Positions 52,427-61,711 of a DNA stretch of 64,000 nt are shown in pieces. The translations under genes were made by a program, and so were the position numbers. Origin of the DNA: UBA2033 sp035345875 (GTDB lineage Bacteria > Spirochaetota > Leptospiria > Leptospirales > Leptospiraceae); NCBI GenBank assembly GCA_035345875.1, contig DAORDH010000013.1, positions 74,081 to 138,080 on the forward strand, read 5' to 3'. Numbering within the stretch: the first letter of the stretch is position 1; every line of letters begins with the position of its first letter. The notes beneath the pieces are model-generated. The model worked only from the letters and a program-made list of their open reading frames with translations. It searched no databases and had not been told where the DNA came from.

Positions 52427-54712
52427 ATAATCAAATTTTGAAATTTCAAAAAGCGATTCATCCAAATTAATTATATTTGCTTTGTGAATTAATAATTCAA
52501 TATTTTCTTTGAGTTTAAATGCTTCCTCATTGGATGGATTTAATTCTAAAACTTCGTTTAATCGACGAAGAGCAACATTATAATGAGAAGATAGTTTATA
52601 GATCTTTGCAAGATGAAGTAAGTTATCTTCGTTATGAGGTTCTCTTACTCTTAAGCATTCTGCATAGTCTGCAGCTTGATCTAGTTGATTACATAGAACT
52701 AACGCTTTCGAAATTTTTAGAAGGTTCTCATTTTTTTCTGGATGGAGCATATGGTAACGAATTAGAAGTTTAGAATATTGTAGATAGTCTTTCTGGACTA
52801 AATAAATTCTTTTTATTAGGTTGAAAACAGGAATAGAAAAATGCTTATGATCGAAGTTTCTCTTTAGCAATGCTAATGCTTCCTCGTTCTCATTATTCTT
52901 ATGTAGCTTAGTTGCTTTCAGTAAAATCTTTTTTTCTTCTGTAGACAAATCGAAGTTATTTTCTGTAGATAGTTTGTTAAACTTAATTGAAAGAATAGAT
53001 AAATCATCTTTTAATTTTCCACTTTCAGAAATTCCTTCCACAATCTCATTAATATCTCCTTGTGCCTTTTCTACTATCTTTAGAAATAATGTTTCGTCAT
53101 GATTTACATCATCGGTTCCAATCAATATTATATCGTCTCTTCCGTCAGAGCCTGCGATAAATGTATCATCATCCTTTAGTTGAAAAATATTAACTTGTAA
53201 CAGGTTGTATTCCTTTTCTGGGGTTCCAATTTTCATTAATTGATTTTGACCTTCTATAAAGGAAGCTTTTCCATCTCTATAAAGTACAGGCCAAGGGTGT
53301 TCTGCATTTAAAAAATAAACTAATCCATTTCCTTCATCAATTAATCCCATAACAGCGGAGATTAACATAGAGCCATCGAAGGTAGTAAAAAGCTCATCTA
53401 AATCATGGTATAGATTTTTTAGCCATGCTTCCGGTAAAATATTTGGGGATTTGCCTAACTTAATTCTAATTAGTGCTGCTTTCACAGATGTTCCAAAAAT
53501 TAATGCGCCTCCAGCCCCTTGAATAGATTTTCCCATCGCATCTGCATTTACGAAAAATAAATACTTACGACCGTTTAGTTTGATGCTATCAGTAATACAA
53601 ATGTCTCCACCCAATTCTGCATTCCAATTTCGGAATGAAAAAGTTTTATATTGTTTAATAAAAAATTCACTCTTAACATTTTCTTCTTCAGCACTTTTAG
53701 ATTGTAATGGGGATAAGAGAAGAGAGGTTAAAAAATAATCACCATCTTGCTTAACCTTTAATTCTTGTACTTGTTTTAATGTTTCAGATAGTTCAGCGGT
53801 TCTTTGTATTACCTTCGTTTCGAGAGAAGCATTCAATTGAATTAGTTCTTCTTGACTTCGTTTTCTGTTTTCAGTCATCGCATTGAACTGGCGGGTAATA
53901 TGACCTAGCTCATCATCAAAGTGTGCTTCTACAATATGATCTAAGTTATCTTTTTTAATCTCTTCAATCCCTTTTAAGAGGTTCATAAGCGGCTTAGATA
54001 GATTAAAGTATACAAAAATAAATAAAATAAAAATGGTAAATGCAGAGGTTACTACTACGTAGCCGGCGGATAGATAATTAATCTCTTGCATAGAATCTAA
54101 AATATCTTGTGTGTAAACTCCAGAACAAACAATCCAGTCCCATGCCCAGTAATATTTTCCATATGAAGTTTGAGGTTCAAAAATTAGAGGGCTGTATTTC
54201 GACTGCCAAGTATAACTTACAAATGCTTCAGAATCTCTTTGAGCTTGAAGAACCAAATCATGAAAAATAGCTTCTCCTTTCGGACCTTTTGTGTTCATCA
54301 TATCCTGCCCTTCTAATTCAGGCTTGAGCGGGTGCATGACCATTTTTCCTTTTCCATCTAAAATAAAAAAATACTCTGTTTTATCATAACGCATGTATTT
54401 CAGATTTTCAATTATCCGATTCTTTGCTTCTTCAATGTTTTTGGGTTGAGTCGGATCTGTTTTCCAAGATTGTTTTCGAAGCCCTCTTTCATAATGGTCA
54501 ATTAAGGAAACAACTGAGTTAACTACGGCTCTTAGTTTTCCTCGTCTTTCTTCTAATTTTCCTGCTTCTAAAAGCGGAAGGACTTTTACAAAAAGAATTA
54601 CTGAAAAAAGAAGTATAATAAATATACCGATAAAATTTACTTTTTTTCGGAGAGATAATTTAGTAAATCTATGAAAGGTAAATACCTTTTCGAAATTGGT
54701 ACGGGTATTCAT
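52424..54712 (-). CDS. Cache-HAMP-SpoIIE phosphatase with TPR tail
   Basis: 762 residues: TM1 (about 25-47), a single Cache-type periplasmic domain (about 50-215; GKMVMHPLKPELEGQDM, WDWIVCSGVYTQDILDSM), TM2 (about 217-240), HAMP (about 240-292), a coiled coil, a SpoIIE/PP2C domain (about 340-555; LGGDICITD, FFVNADAMGKS, LNAEHPWPVLY, AGSDGRDDI, DDLSILSI), and 4-5 TPR repeats (about 590-750). The core D-G-H step reads DAMGKS, so the usual His is replaced. ATG 54712 overlaps the stop of the upstream solute-binding gene (ATGA) and has GGAAGG ahead. It probably converts ligand binding outside into dephosphorylation of a STAS protein. Confidence 0.88.
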   Translation of the reverse strand: MNTRTNFEKVFTFHRFTKLSLRKKVNFIGIFIILLFSVILFVKVLPLLEAGKLEERRGKLRAVVNSVVSLIDHYERGLRKQSWKTDPTQPKNIEEAKNRIIENLKYMRYDKTEYFFILDGKGKMVMHPLKPELEGQDMMNTKGPKGEAIFHDLVLQAQRDSEAFVSYTWQSKYSPLIFEPQTSYGKYYWAWDWIVCSGVYTQDILDSMQEINYLSAGYVVVTSAFTIFILFIFVYFNLSKPLMNLLKGIEEIKKDNLDHIVEAHFDDELGHITRQFNAMTENRKRSQEELIQLNASLETKVIQRTAELSETLKQVQELKVKQDGDYFLTSLLLSPLQSKSAEEENVKSEFFIKQYKTFSFRNWNAELGGDICITDSIKLNGRKYLFFVNADAMGKSIQGAGGALIFGTSVKAALIRIKLGKSPNILPEAWLKNLYHDLDELFTTFDGSMLISAVMGLIDEGNGLVYFLNAEHPWPVLYRDGKASFIEGQNQLMKIGTPEKEYNLLQVNIFQLKDDDTFIAGSDGRDDIILIGTDDVNHDETLFLKIVEKAQGDINEIVEGISESGKLKDDLSILSIKFNKLSTENNFDLSTEEKKILLKATKLHKNNENEEALALLKRNFDHKHFSIPVFNLIKRIYLVQKDYLQYSKLLIRYHMLHPEKNENLLKISKALVLCNQLDQAADYAECLRVREPHNEDNLLHLAKIYKLSSHYNVALRRLNEVLELNPSNEEAFKLKENIELLIHKANIINLDESLFEISKFDY

Positions 54713-56451
54713 TTTTTGCCTTCCTTTGTCCATTGTTTTAAAAGTTCTTCGTAGGCTATTGTTTTAGGAGTTTCTCTTTCTTTGATCTCTGGTCTAGGGG
54801 ATCCAGGTTGCGCAAACCAATAGCTTGGGTCTTTCTTCGGATTTAGTTTTGGCGCGTAAGCATTTAGTTTTGTTTTAGACATGAGTTCGTCTTGCTCTTC
54901 TGCCAAATTATCCATTGCTTCTTGCGGTGTAAATTCTCCAGTAATTGCTTTTGCTACATTTTTCCACCAGAGAGCAGATAACCCTGAGTAGTAAGGAACG
55001 TTAGGTCCACTATCTGTCCAAGTCTTTTCATCCCTTGATCGGTAAAATTCGATTAGCCCACCGTAATCTTCTAATCGCTTTGATAAATATTCGGAATGGA
55101 TGGTTGATTTACGAATAGGGGTTCCACCTATCGAGAATTTTTTTAAGTCCACTGTTTTTGAAACTGCGAACTGCGCCCAAAGCCATGCCATTTTCTTTCG
55201 ATCACTTGGAACATTTTTCGGAATGGTCCAACTTCCTGCATCTTGGTACCCAACTTTCATCCCTTCTTGCCAATATTTTCCATGTGGGGTAGGGGCTACT
55301 CGCCACTTAGGTTTTCCATATTTATCACAGACTGGACTATCAGCACTATGAAATCTTGCATCGGATAACCATGTAATATACATAAATATCTGCTGTGCTA
55401 CATTTCCCTCGGAGGCAGTTGGACCGTGTGTTGCCCAATCCAATTCAAATGAATCTGGACGAGCATATTTTTTCATCCAATCAATGTATTTTGTAAGAGC
55501 GTAAACAGCTGCAGGTCCATTTAGTTCGCCACCTCTTGAAACAGAGGAGCCAACTGGCACTTTGTTTTCGACTCGAATTCCCCATTCGTCTACAGGAAGT
55601 CCGTTCGGCAAACCCTTGTCACCCACACCAGCAATCGACAACCAAGCGTCTGTGAATCTCCAACCTAAAGATGCACCGGGCTGACCATAATCAGAGTGGC
55701 CATATACTTTTTTACCATCAATCGGAGTATTTGTAAAAAACTCCGCAATATCTTCGTAAGCCGCCCAATTAATTGGAACTCCTAGTTCATAACCATATTT
55801 CTGTTTAAATTGTTTTTTTATATCCTCGCGTGTAAACCAGTCATAGCGAAACCAATATAGATTAGCGAATTGTTGATCAGGAAGTTGCAGTTGATTGCCA
55901 TCATAGTCTTGGCCAAATTCTAAATTCAAAAAATCATCTAGGTCTAGATTTGGATTCGTAAAATCCTTACCTTCCTTTTTCATATAATCACTTAACACGA
56001 CCACACCTTGAGTTCTCAAATGTGTACCTACCATGTCGGCATCATTTACGTATGCATCGTACCATTGTGTTCCATTTTCAATCTGATCCATGATGCGAAC
56101 AACTACATCTCCTTCGCCGATAATTTCATGTTCAACTTCAATACCAGTAATGTCATAAAAAGCCTTTGTTAATACGCGGCTTTCCCAATAATGCGTGTCA
56201 ATATTCTCGGCAACGGTCTTTATTTTTTTTCCTCTAAATTCTTTTGAAACATTTTTGAACCAGAGAAGTTCATTTAATCTTTCTTGTTTGTTGAGAGTTG
56301 ACGGCTGAAAAATTTCTACCCAATTTAAAATTGCGGCATCGTATTTATCCTTGGATTCAAAAATGAGTTCTTCTTTTTTTTCCTTACACATAGGGAATAG
56401 GAATATCAATAATAAATAGAATATAGGCAAAATGATGTTAGGTGTTTTCAT
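54709..56451 (-). CDS. GlpV-like solute-binding lipoprotein (glycerol ABC-type)
   Basis: 580 residues with lipobox Cys22 (LFPMC), so membrane-anchored. The length and blocks such as FQPSTLNKQE, LPDQQFANLYWFRYDWF, GYELGVPINWAAYEDIAEFF, DAWLSIAG, KVGYQDAGSW and FTPQEAMDNLAEEQDEL match the GlpV family, the large binding proteins of glycerol ABC transporters in rhizobia. Glycerol kinase is encoded 1.8 kb away, which supports glycerol or a related polyol. No permease or ATP-binding genes (glpP/Q/S/T) are nearby. Instead its stop codon overlaps the start of a Cache-HAMP-SpoIIE phosphatase. It may thus act as a receptor rather than, or as well as, a transport component. Confidence 0.82.
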   Translation of the reverse strand: MKTPNIILPIFYLLLIFLFPMCKEKKEELIFESKDKYDAAILNWVEIFQPSTLNKQERLNELLWFKNVSKEFRGKKIKTVAENIDTHYWESRVLTKAFYDITGIEVEHEIIGEGDVVVRIMDQIENGTQWYDAYVNDADMVGTHLRTQGVVVLSDYMKKEGKDFTNPNLDLDDFLNLEFGQDYDGNQLQLPDQQFANLYWFRYDWFTREDIKKQFKQKYGYELGVPINWAAYEDIAEFFTNTPIDGKKVYGHSDYGQPGASLGWRFTDAWLSIAGVGDKGLPNGLPVDEWGIRVENKVPVGSSVSRGGELNGPAAVYALTKYIDWMKKYARPDSFELDWATHGPTASEGNVAQQIFMYITWLSDARFHSADSPVCDKYGKPKWRVAPTPHGKYWQEGMKVGYQDAGSWTIPKNVPSDRKKMAWLWAQFAVSKTVDLKKFSIGGTPIRKSTIHSEYLSKRLEDYGGLIEFYRSRDEKTWTDSGPNVPYYSGLSALWWKNVAKAITGEFTPQEAMDNLAEEQDELMSKTKLNAYAPKLNPKKDPSYWFAQPGSPRPEIKERETPKTIAYEELLKQWTKEGKK

Positions 56452-56721
56452 AGTTTTTTAGTTCGGAGATAAGTGTCATTCACAAGTAGAAATATTTTTG
56501 AGTCAATAAAAAAACCTTCGACTAAAATGTTTGGCTAAAAATTAAAAAAAAAATATTTTTTTTGTTAAGTGCGTTGTTATCCTCTCTTTCTATTTGACAT
56601 TCTCTTCGATTTAATAATCTAGTGGTTATTACTTTTGAACCTTATTAGCTCACATCTCAGAAAATGATTTTGTAAACCTAGTATCAAAAGAAAAAAACCA
56701 TTAAGTGTAGGTAAGTAGTGA
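56452..56721. promoter_or_regulatory. Divergent control region of the glycerol-type cluster
   Basis: 270 bases between the GlpV-like and outer-membrane genes. TAATAA (56612-56617) and TTATTA (56626-56631) form a short inverted repeat downstream of TTGACA (56594-56599). These are candidate elements for shared regulation; no precise promoter can be assigned. Confidence 0.35.
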
Positions 56722-58152
56722 ATGAGAATCTTTAACATATTTAGAATAGTTATAATTTTTTCGCTTTCTGTGACAGTATCATTGCAAGCACAGAAAACTA
56801 AAAAGGGAAAGCAGAAACAAAAACCATCCATCAAAACATCGATTTCGAAAGAAAAGTCTCAAATCGCAGAAAAAAACGAAAGAGAAGAAGTTAAAAATAT
56901 TTCTGTTAAAGCAGAAGAACCTTTGGCAATGGAAGAGAAAACAAATATGGTTGAAAGTGAAAAACAAGAACCGTCAGTATTAAAAGAAGAACCAAAAACA
57001 TCGCCCTCTCCAAAATCAGAAGTTGTAAATCCCGCCTCGACAACTCCCGCTAAAGAAGAATCAGTCAATCCGATTACATTTAATCAGTATTTTTCCAACG
57101 ATATTTGGTTTCGTGGTTTTAGCGTATTAGGCAATAAACTTTCCCAGCGTGATAATATGGCTTATGATTCTATTCCACAAGCTTGGAATGTCGTAACCGG
57201 AGTCGCTTACAACCCAACTGAAAATATTAGCATTGGAATGAATGTTTATAGTCCGACAGCACATCGAGCCAATAGGGATAACGATTATTTTATGCAAACA
57301 GCGTCAGGTGATAAAACTGATTTTTCTCAAAAATACCTAGAATCAGCACTAGCAGGAAACCCGAATATTTTAATTAACGATGCATTGACACGAGATAAAG
57401 CTAATCCAAAAGATCCATCCTCTATTCGAATGAGAAAGGAGAAAAATGGTCTTAAAGATATTTTTGATGCATCGTTTACTTATAAATATAATACTAGGTT
57501 TGGAAAAGTTATCACAGGAGCCTATATCGCGAATAATGATAATTATAATGTTACGTTAGGTGAACTTGTCACAGGACTTGAATTTCCTTTTCTCAAAGCA
57601 ATAAGTCCAACATATACTTCCTATTATCGTGTTACTTCAGAAGGCGGTGGTGGAGGGAATGGAACTAGCAATCATCGATTATCCATTAGCCATAAATTTT
57701 TCCCAGATAAAGAACTTAATTTTACTGCTAGCCTAGCAGCTGGTTACCAATACCATAATAATTTATCAGACTATAGGAGCGGAGTGTCAGATATTACACC
57801 TAAGCTTCAAGTTAATTATGGAGGGATGTACTTTAGTGTTTTAGATATGATACGTCCAGATTCTAGTTTATGGGATACGACTACTGGATTCGGAAGTGCC
57901 GGGGTTTACAAAGATACTAATCATAGAGATGGACGAGTTGAAGATCCTTCCAAAGTTCATGGGATACAAAATCAGATAGTTGTCGATTCAATTACTAGAG
58001 CCGTAGACAATTATAGCGCTGCGAATTCTGGTGCAGATCCGAATGGATATGGGCGGGAGGCAATTAAAGCACATCTTATTCAAAATTATCAACAACAAAA
58101 ATTTGTTCATCATATTTTTCATTTTACGGTCGGCTACAGTTTAAAATTTTAA
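56722..58152 (+). CDS. Outer-membrane beta-barrel protein (putative porin)
   Basis: 476 residues. Signal peptide (about 1-23, ending LQAQ), a Lys/Glu/Pro-rich linker (about 24-115), then alternating beta-strand sequence to the C-terminal Phe (YSLKF), as in outer-membrane barrels. Phrases such as FRGFSVLGNK, WNVVTGVAYNPTENISIGMN and FKVIT-like strands fit a porin. No family recognised. It lies divergent from the GlpV-like gene and just ahead of glpK, so glycerol or polyol passage across the outer membrane is the natural guess. The basic linker may hold peptidoglycan. A terminator at 58158-58207 separates it from glpK. Confidence 0.65.
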   Translation: MRIFNIFRIVIIFSLSVTVSLQAQKTKKGKQKQKPSIKTSISKEKSQIAEKNEREEVKNISVKAEEPLAMEEKTNMVESEKQEPSVLKEEPKTSPSPKSEVVNPASTTPAKEESVNPITFNQYFSNDIWFRGFSVLGNKLSQRDNMAYDSIPQAWNVVTGVAYNPTENISIGMNVYSPTAHRANRDNDYFMQTASGDKTDFSQKYLESALAGNPNILINDALTRDKANPKDPSSIRMRKEKNGLKDIFDASFTYKYNTRFGKVITGAYIANNDNYNVTLGELVTGLEFPFLKAISPTYTSYYRVTSEGGGGGNGTSNHRLSISHKFFPDKELNFTASLAAGYQYHNNLSDYRSGVSDITPKLQVNYGGMYFSVLDMIRPDSSLWDTTTGFGSAGVYKDTNHRDGRVEDPSKVHGIQNQIVVDSITRAVDNYSAANSGADPNGYGREAIKAHLIQNYQQQKFVHHIFHFTVGYSLKF

Positions 58153-58157
58153 TTAAT

Positions 58158-58207
58158 TGAAATTCAATGTCTAACTTGCTCATTGAATTTCATTCGATTT
58201 TTTTTTT
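58158..58207 (+). terminator. Terminator between barrel gene and glpK
   Basis: TGAAATTCAATG (58158-58169) and CATTGAATTTCA (58181-58192) form a perfect 12-bp stem with an 11-base loop, followed by a long T-run. glpK must then have its own promoter in the short gap, or be expressed by read-through. Confidence 0.8.
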
Positions 58208-58271
58208 ATTCTTTACATGCTTAACAAAGAAATAATTTTATTTTTAAGAAAACATTAACTAGGAGTCAGAA

Positions 58272-59759
58272 TTGAAGAATTATATTATTGGAATTGATGC
58301 AGGTACGACTGGAATTAGAACATTTTGTTTTGATACAAAAGGGAAGGTAATTTCAGTTGCCTATGAGGAGTTTAAGCAAATTTTTCCTAAACCAGGTTGG
58401 GTGGAGCATAACGCCACTGAAATTTGGCAGAAGACAGAGAAGCTAATTCTTCAAGCAATTAAAAAAGGAAAACTAAATCCAAAGAATGCAATTTGTATTG
58501 GAATTACCAATCAAAGAGAAACAACAGTTTTATTTGAAAAGAAATCTGGCAAACCTATCTACAATGCAATTGTTTGGCAATGCAGAAGAACTTCAGATAT
58601 TTGTACAGATTTGAAAGCAAAAGGTTTAGAGTCTGATTTTAGAAATAGAACTGGCCTCGTACTCGATGCGTATTTTAGCGGCACCAAAATTAAATGGATA
58701 CTAGATAATGTGAATGGTGCAAGAGATAAAGCGAATAAGGGTGATTTGCTTTTTGGAACCATCGATACTTGGTTGCTCTATAAACTTACAAAAGGAAAGT
58801 CGCATAAAACAGATCACACAAATGCTTCTAGAACCTTGATTTATAATATTAAGGATAAGAAATGGGATGTAGATTTACTTAATATTTTAAATATTCCTGC
58901 TTCTATATTACCAGAAACACATACTTCTCGTTATGAGTTTGGTAAGACAGAAGGAGTAAAGGGATTGCCAGACGGAATTCCAATTACAGCACTTGTTGGG
59001 GATCAACAAGGAGCATTATTTGGACAATTATGCACAGAAGTAGGGGAAGCAAAGAATACATACGGAACAGGTTGTTTTCTTTTATTTAATATAGGAAACG
59101 ATTTTCAGATTTCTAAGAATGGTTTAATTACTACACTTGCTTGCGGACCAGAGGGTAATACTGTTTATGCGTTAGAAGGCTCCGTATTTATTGGAGGTGC
59201 TGTCATTCAATGGCTACGTGATTATTTAAAATTCTTTAAAGATTCAAAAGACACTTTTAAAATTGTAAAAACTTTAAAAAACGAAGATGACATTGTATTT
59301 GTTCCTGCATTTGCAGGCCTTGGGGCACCTCACTGGGATATGAATGCCCGTGGAGCTATATACGGAATTACCCGTGATACAAATCAAGCTCAGATTGTTA
59401 GAGCTGCTCTAAAATCTATCGCGCTTCAGTCTTATGAATTAGTGAGTGCAATGGAGAATGATACAGGTAAAACGCTGAAAATTTTAAAAGTAGATGGTGG
59501 TGCAACTACTAACGAGTATTTGATGCAGTTCCAGGCAGATATAATTGGTAAGAAAGTGCAACGACCGGATAATGTGGATACTACTGTTCTAGGTGCTGCT
59601 TACCTTGCTGGATTAGAATCAAAAGTTTTTTCTTCCGTTGAGAGTTTAAAATCTATGAATAAAAAATTTAAAGAATTTAAGCCTACTATGAAAGCAGAGC
59701 AAAGAGAAAAAGAAATTCAAAATTGGAACAAAGCAATCGTCAAAACCAAGACTGTTTAG
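58272..59759 (+). CDS. glpK: Glycerol kinase
   Basis: 495 residues, a complete FGGY kinase. The ATP-binding start reads IIGIDAGTTGIRTF, then the substrate block NQRETTVLFEKKSGKPIYNAIVWQ, CGRT equivalent CRRTSDIC, the NASRTLIYNI motif, VGDQQGALFGQ, GTGCFLLFN, GLGAPHWDMNARGAI and KVDGGATTNEYLMQFQADI. It makes glycerol-3-phosphate from glycerol and ATP in the cytoplasm. Start is TTG 58272: AGGAG lies 6 bases ahead and no ATG is suitable. It is followed by a strong bidirectional terminator. Confidence 0.95.
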   Translation: MKNYIIGIDAGTTGIRTFCFDTKGKVISVAYEEFKQIFPKPGWVEHNATEIWQKTEKLILQAIKKGKLNPKNAICIGITNQRETTVLFEKKSGKPIYNAIVWQCRRTSDICTDLKAKGLESDFRNRTGLVLDAYFSGTKIKWILDNVNGARDKANKGDLLFGTIDTWLLYKLTKGKSHKTDHTNASRTLIYNIKDKKWDVDLLNILNIPASILPETHTSRYEFGKTEGVKGLPDGIPITALVGDQQGALFGQLCTEVGEAKNTYGTGCFLLFNIGNDFQISKNGLITTLACGPEGNTVYALEGSVFIGGAVIQWLRDYLKFFKDSKDTFKIVKTLKNEDDIVFVPAFAGLGAPHWDMNARGAIYGITRDTNQAQIVRAALKSIALQSYELVSAMENDTGKTLKILKVDGGATTNEYLMQFQADIIGKKVQRPDNVDTTVLGAAYLAGLESKVFSSVESLKSMNKKFKEFKPTMKAEQREKEIQNWNKAIVKTKTV

Positions 59760-59782
59760 TTTGACCGAAAAAACGTTAGTCA

Positions 59783-59823
59783 AAAAAACAATCTAGAAAT
59801 CTGATTTTTCTAGATTGTTTTTT
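59783..59823. terminator. Bidirectional terminator between glpK and STAS gene
   Basis: A 17-bp perfect stem (59783-59799 with 59807-59823, 7-base loop) includes CAATCTAGAAA and its complement. A's flank the left arm and T's the right, so it can end transcripts from both sides. Confidence 0.9.
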
Positions 59824-59872
59824 CTTAAATGATTTTTTATACCTATGTTGAATGTAAATAATTTAAATATTT

Positions 59873-60232
59873 TTATGAATTCATATACTCCATTGCTTTC
59901 TCTTTTGATTCAAAAAAGGATGTACTTCTTATCTGTTGAGGTAAAGCCTTTTGCATTGTATTTTCTACATTTTTATGGAAATTAATATAAGCAATTTTTC
60001 CATTTAGTTTTCTTAGTTGTGCATGAAAGCGGAGTAATAGACCTATTCCAGAAGAGTCAAGAAATGTTAAATTCTCAAAATCAAACAAAAGTTTTTTTAT
60101 GCCTTTGTTGACTTCGTCATCAACAATTTTTTTAAATTGAGGAGCATCTAGAAGAGTTAAATCCCCCCGCACATAGATTATAGCTACACTTCCTTCCTGT
60201 AGAATATCAATTACAATTTGTTCATTGCTCAT
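59873..60232 (-). CDS. STAS-domain anti-sigma-factor antagonist
   Basis: 119 residues, one STAS domain (SpoIIAA/RsbV type). The phosphorylation-site region reads LTFLDSSGIGLLLRF (about residues 53-67), with Ser60 or Ser59 as the expected phosphorylated residue. Such proteins bind an anti-sigma kinase when unphosphorylated and are reset by SpoIIE phosphatases. Three such phosphatases and one GHKL ATPase are encoded in the window; the Cache-HAMP one is the nearest. GAGG precedes the ATG. Monocistronic, ending on the bidirectional terminator. Confidence 0.9.
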   Translation of the reverse strand: MSNEQIVIDILQEGSVAIIYVRGDLTLLDAPQFKKIVDDEVNKGIKKLLFDFENLTFLDSSGIGLLLRFHAQLRKLNGKIAYINFHKNVENTMQKALPQQIRSTSFFESKEKAMEYMNS

Positions 60233-60680
60233 TTTTAACCTCAGTCATTCTAATACTATTTTACTGCTCGCCCTAAAAACGTATTTTTCTAATATCAGAA
60301 AATACATTCAGTAGCACATTGAACTAATACCAACTAAATCCTTGCAGATAAATATTTTTGATTTGGAATCTATACCCAAAGGTAAAAGTAAAATCTAGTT
60401 GATTATCCTGTATTTTTTAACATTCTATAAGCTAGTTTATAGTATACTAATTTTTCTTCCTAGAACATTTGCTAGTTCTGATATTAGACTCCTATTTTTG
60501 CTGTTTAGCTACACCATCTATATAAACCAAGAAGAGTATAAAAATTTTAATTCTCTCCTTTTCCATCTTGGTATAATTTTCTTATCGCTCCCCAAAATAT
60601 CCATTTATTAAAATTAGAGCGTTAATTATGGAAGACTACTTCTTCTTAATTTTGATTATTTTATTAAAAATATAATCAGT
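60233..60680. other. Gene-free AT-rich DNA upstream of the STAS gene
   Basis: About 450 bases. It must hold the STAS promoter at its left end. A 70-codon frame at 60399-60611 starts with TTG, lacks a ribosome site and reads like random AT-rich sequence; I do not call it. Confidence 0.5.
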
Positions 60681-60896
60681 TTAATCAGGGAAGCATTTCG
60701 TAGACATGTGACTTGCATCTGTGAAATAATCACAAGTATACTCAGGGTCTTCGTTCATATTAAAGAGTGGCATTCTAAATTTCTTTCTAGGAATTTGTAT
60801 CCAACTACTTCCATAATCGTCTCCCATTTCTGTCTTACAAGTTAAAGGCGTATCGTAAAAAAGGACTGCGAATCTTTCATAATAAGGTCTCTTGAA
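60681..60896 (-). pseudogene. C-terminal fragment of unknown gene X, copy B
   Basis: A 72-codon frame without a proper start reads FKRPYYERFAVLFYDTPLTC, KTEMGDDYGSSWIQIPRKKF, then RMPLFNMNEDPEYTCDYFTD and ends CFPD. It is clearly coding in character and matches the truncated copy at 51994-52140. Five cysteines suggest an exported protein. The N-terminal part is missing, replaced by the foreign-looking segment that begins near 60905. Confidence 0.6.
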
Positions 60897-60904
60897 CTAA
60901 AAGG

Positions 60905-61711
60905 GGTAAATTTTATCGACGCTGATTGGAGAGCGCACTGGTTTAATGGTTGTGCCGATGATTACATTATGCATGAAGGTTTTTGTTCACGAGATTTTTA
61001 GGGTGGGTAAATGAATGGTTACCGATAAAGTGCTGCGTCATATGCATCGCTGACGTTTTCCTAGCCTTAAAAAATGGTGAAACAAATCAAAAGCATTGTC
61101 GCTAAAGCGGCTGATCTGGTAGAAAAATATAACGGCGCGACTACCGATTAAAAGTTTATCAAAGATTTTTGGGTATAAAAAACAGTAGGAGTAATTATGA
61201 CTCCTGAAGAATTCAAGACGTTATAGAATGAAGTCAAAAATAAACGTTTAGCGAAAGAGCAGGCTTCAATCTTGAATGAGACCGCTTGCCCATTGCCCAA
61301 GTGACATAAGATACGTGCTTTGTCTAGGCAGAGGAAATTCAGAAATTCTTAGCTGCGCTAGCTGCGCAAGGTTAATGTCTATTATACAAATTTAGTTAAC
61401 GGTGTCAACTTTGTCGGCACAGTCTGAACTCCAATATATCACAGACATTAATCAGAAACCCTGCATAGGCTGAAGGGTAGTGCTATAAAGTCTGTCTGCG
61501 CAATTTATTTAATTTAATTTAAAATCCGGAGGTGTTTATCGATGATGTTTTTGACTAAGATTATGTGGATTTTTAGGAAAATGACAATACGATGATCATG
61601 ATTTTTAAAAACGCATTAGATTGCATCGGCTGTACTGCAGTGATGATTGAATATATGAATCAAATTCAAATTCAAAATTTTTTTGAGCAAATTGCCTTAA
61701 CGATTGTCGGC
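60905..61711 (+). pseudogene. Foreign-looking coding remnant; frames interrupted only by TAA/TAG
   Basis: Codon choice (GCG, GGC, GCC, CTG) is unlike the neighbours. One frame from 60909 to 61301 (131 codons) reads IDADWRAHWFNGCADDYIMH, MVKQIKSIVAKAADLVEKYN, MTPEEFKTL and NKRLAKEQASILNETACPLP. It has eight in-frame TAA/TAG codons and no TGA. After a frame change it continues from 61304 as DTCFV, AEEIQKFLAALAAQG and MIMIFKNALDCIGCTAVMIE, with nine more TAA/TAG and no TGA. Either this is decayed phage or mobile DNA, or it is a gene from a code in which TAA and TAG are sense codons. Family unknown. Confidence 0.45.

Noticed and set aside
60399..60611. 70-codon hydrophobic frame
   Set aside because: TTG start without ribosome site, AT-driven composition, no recognisable pattern.
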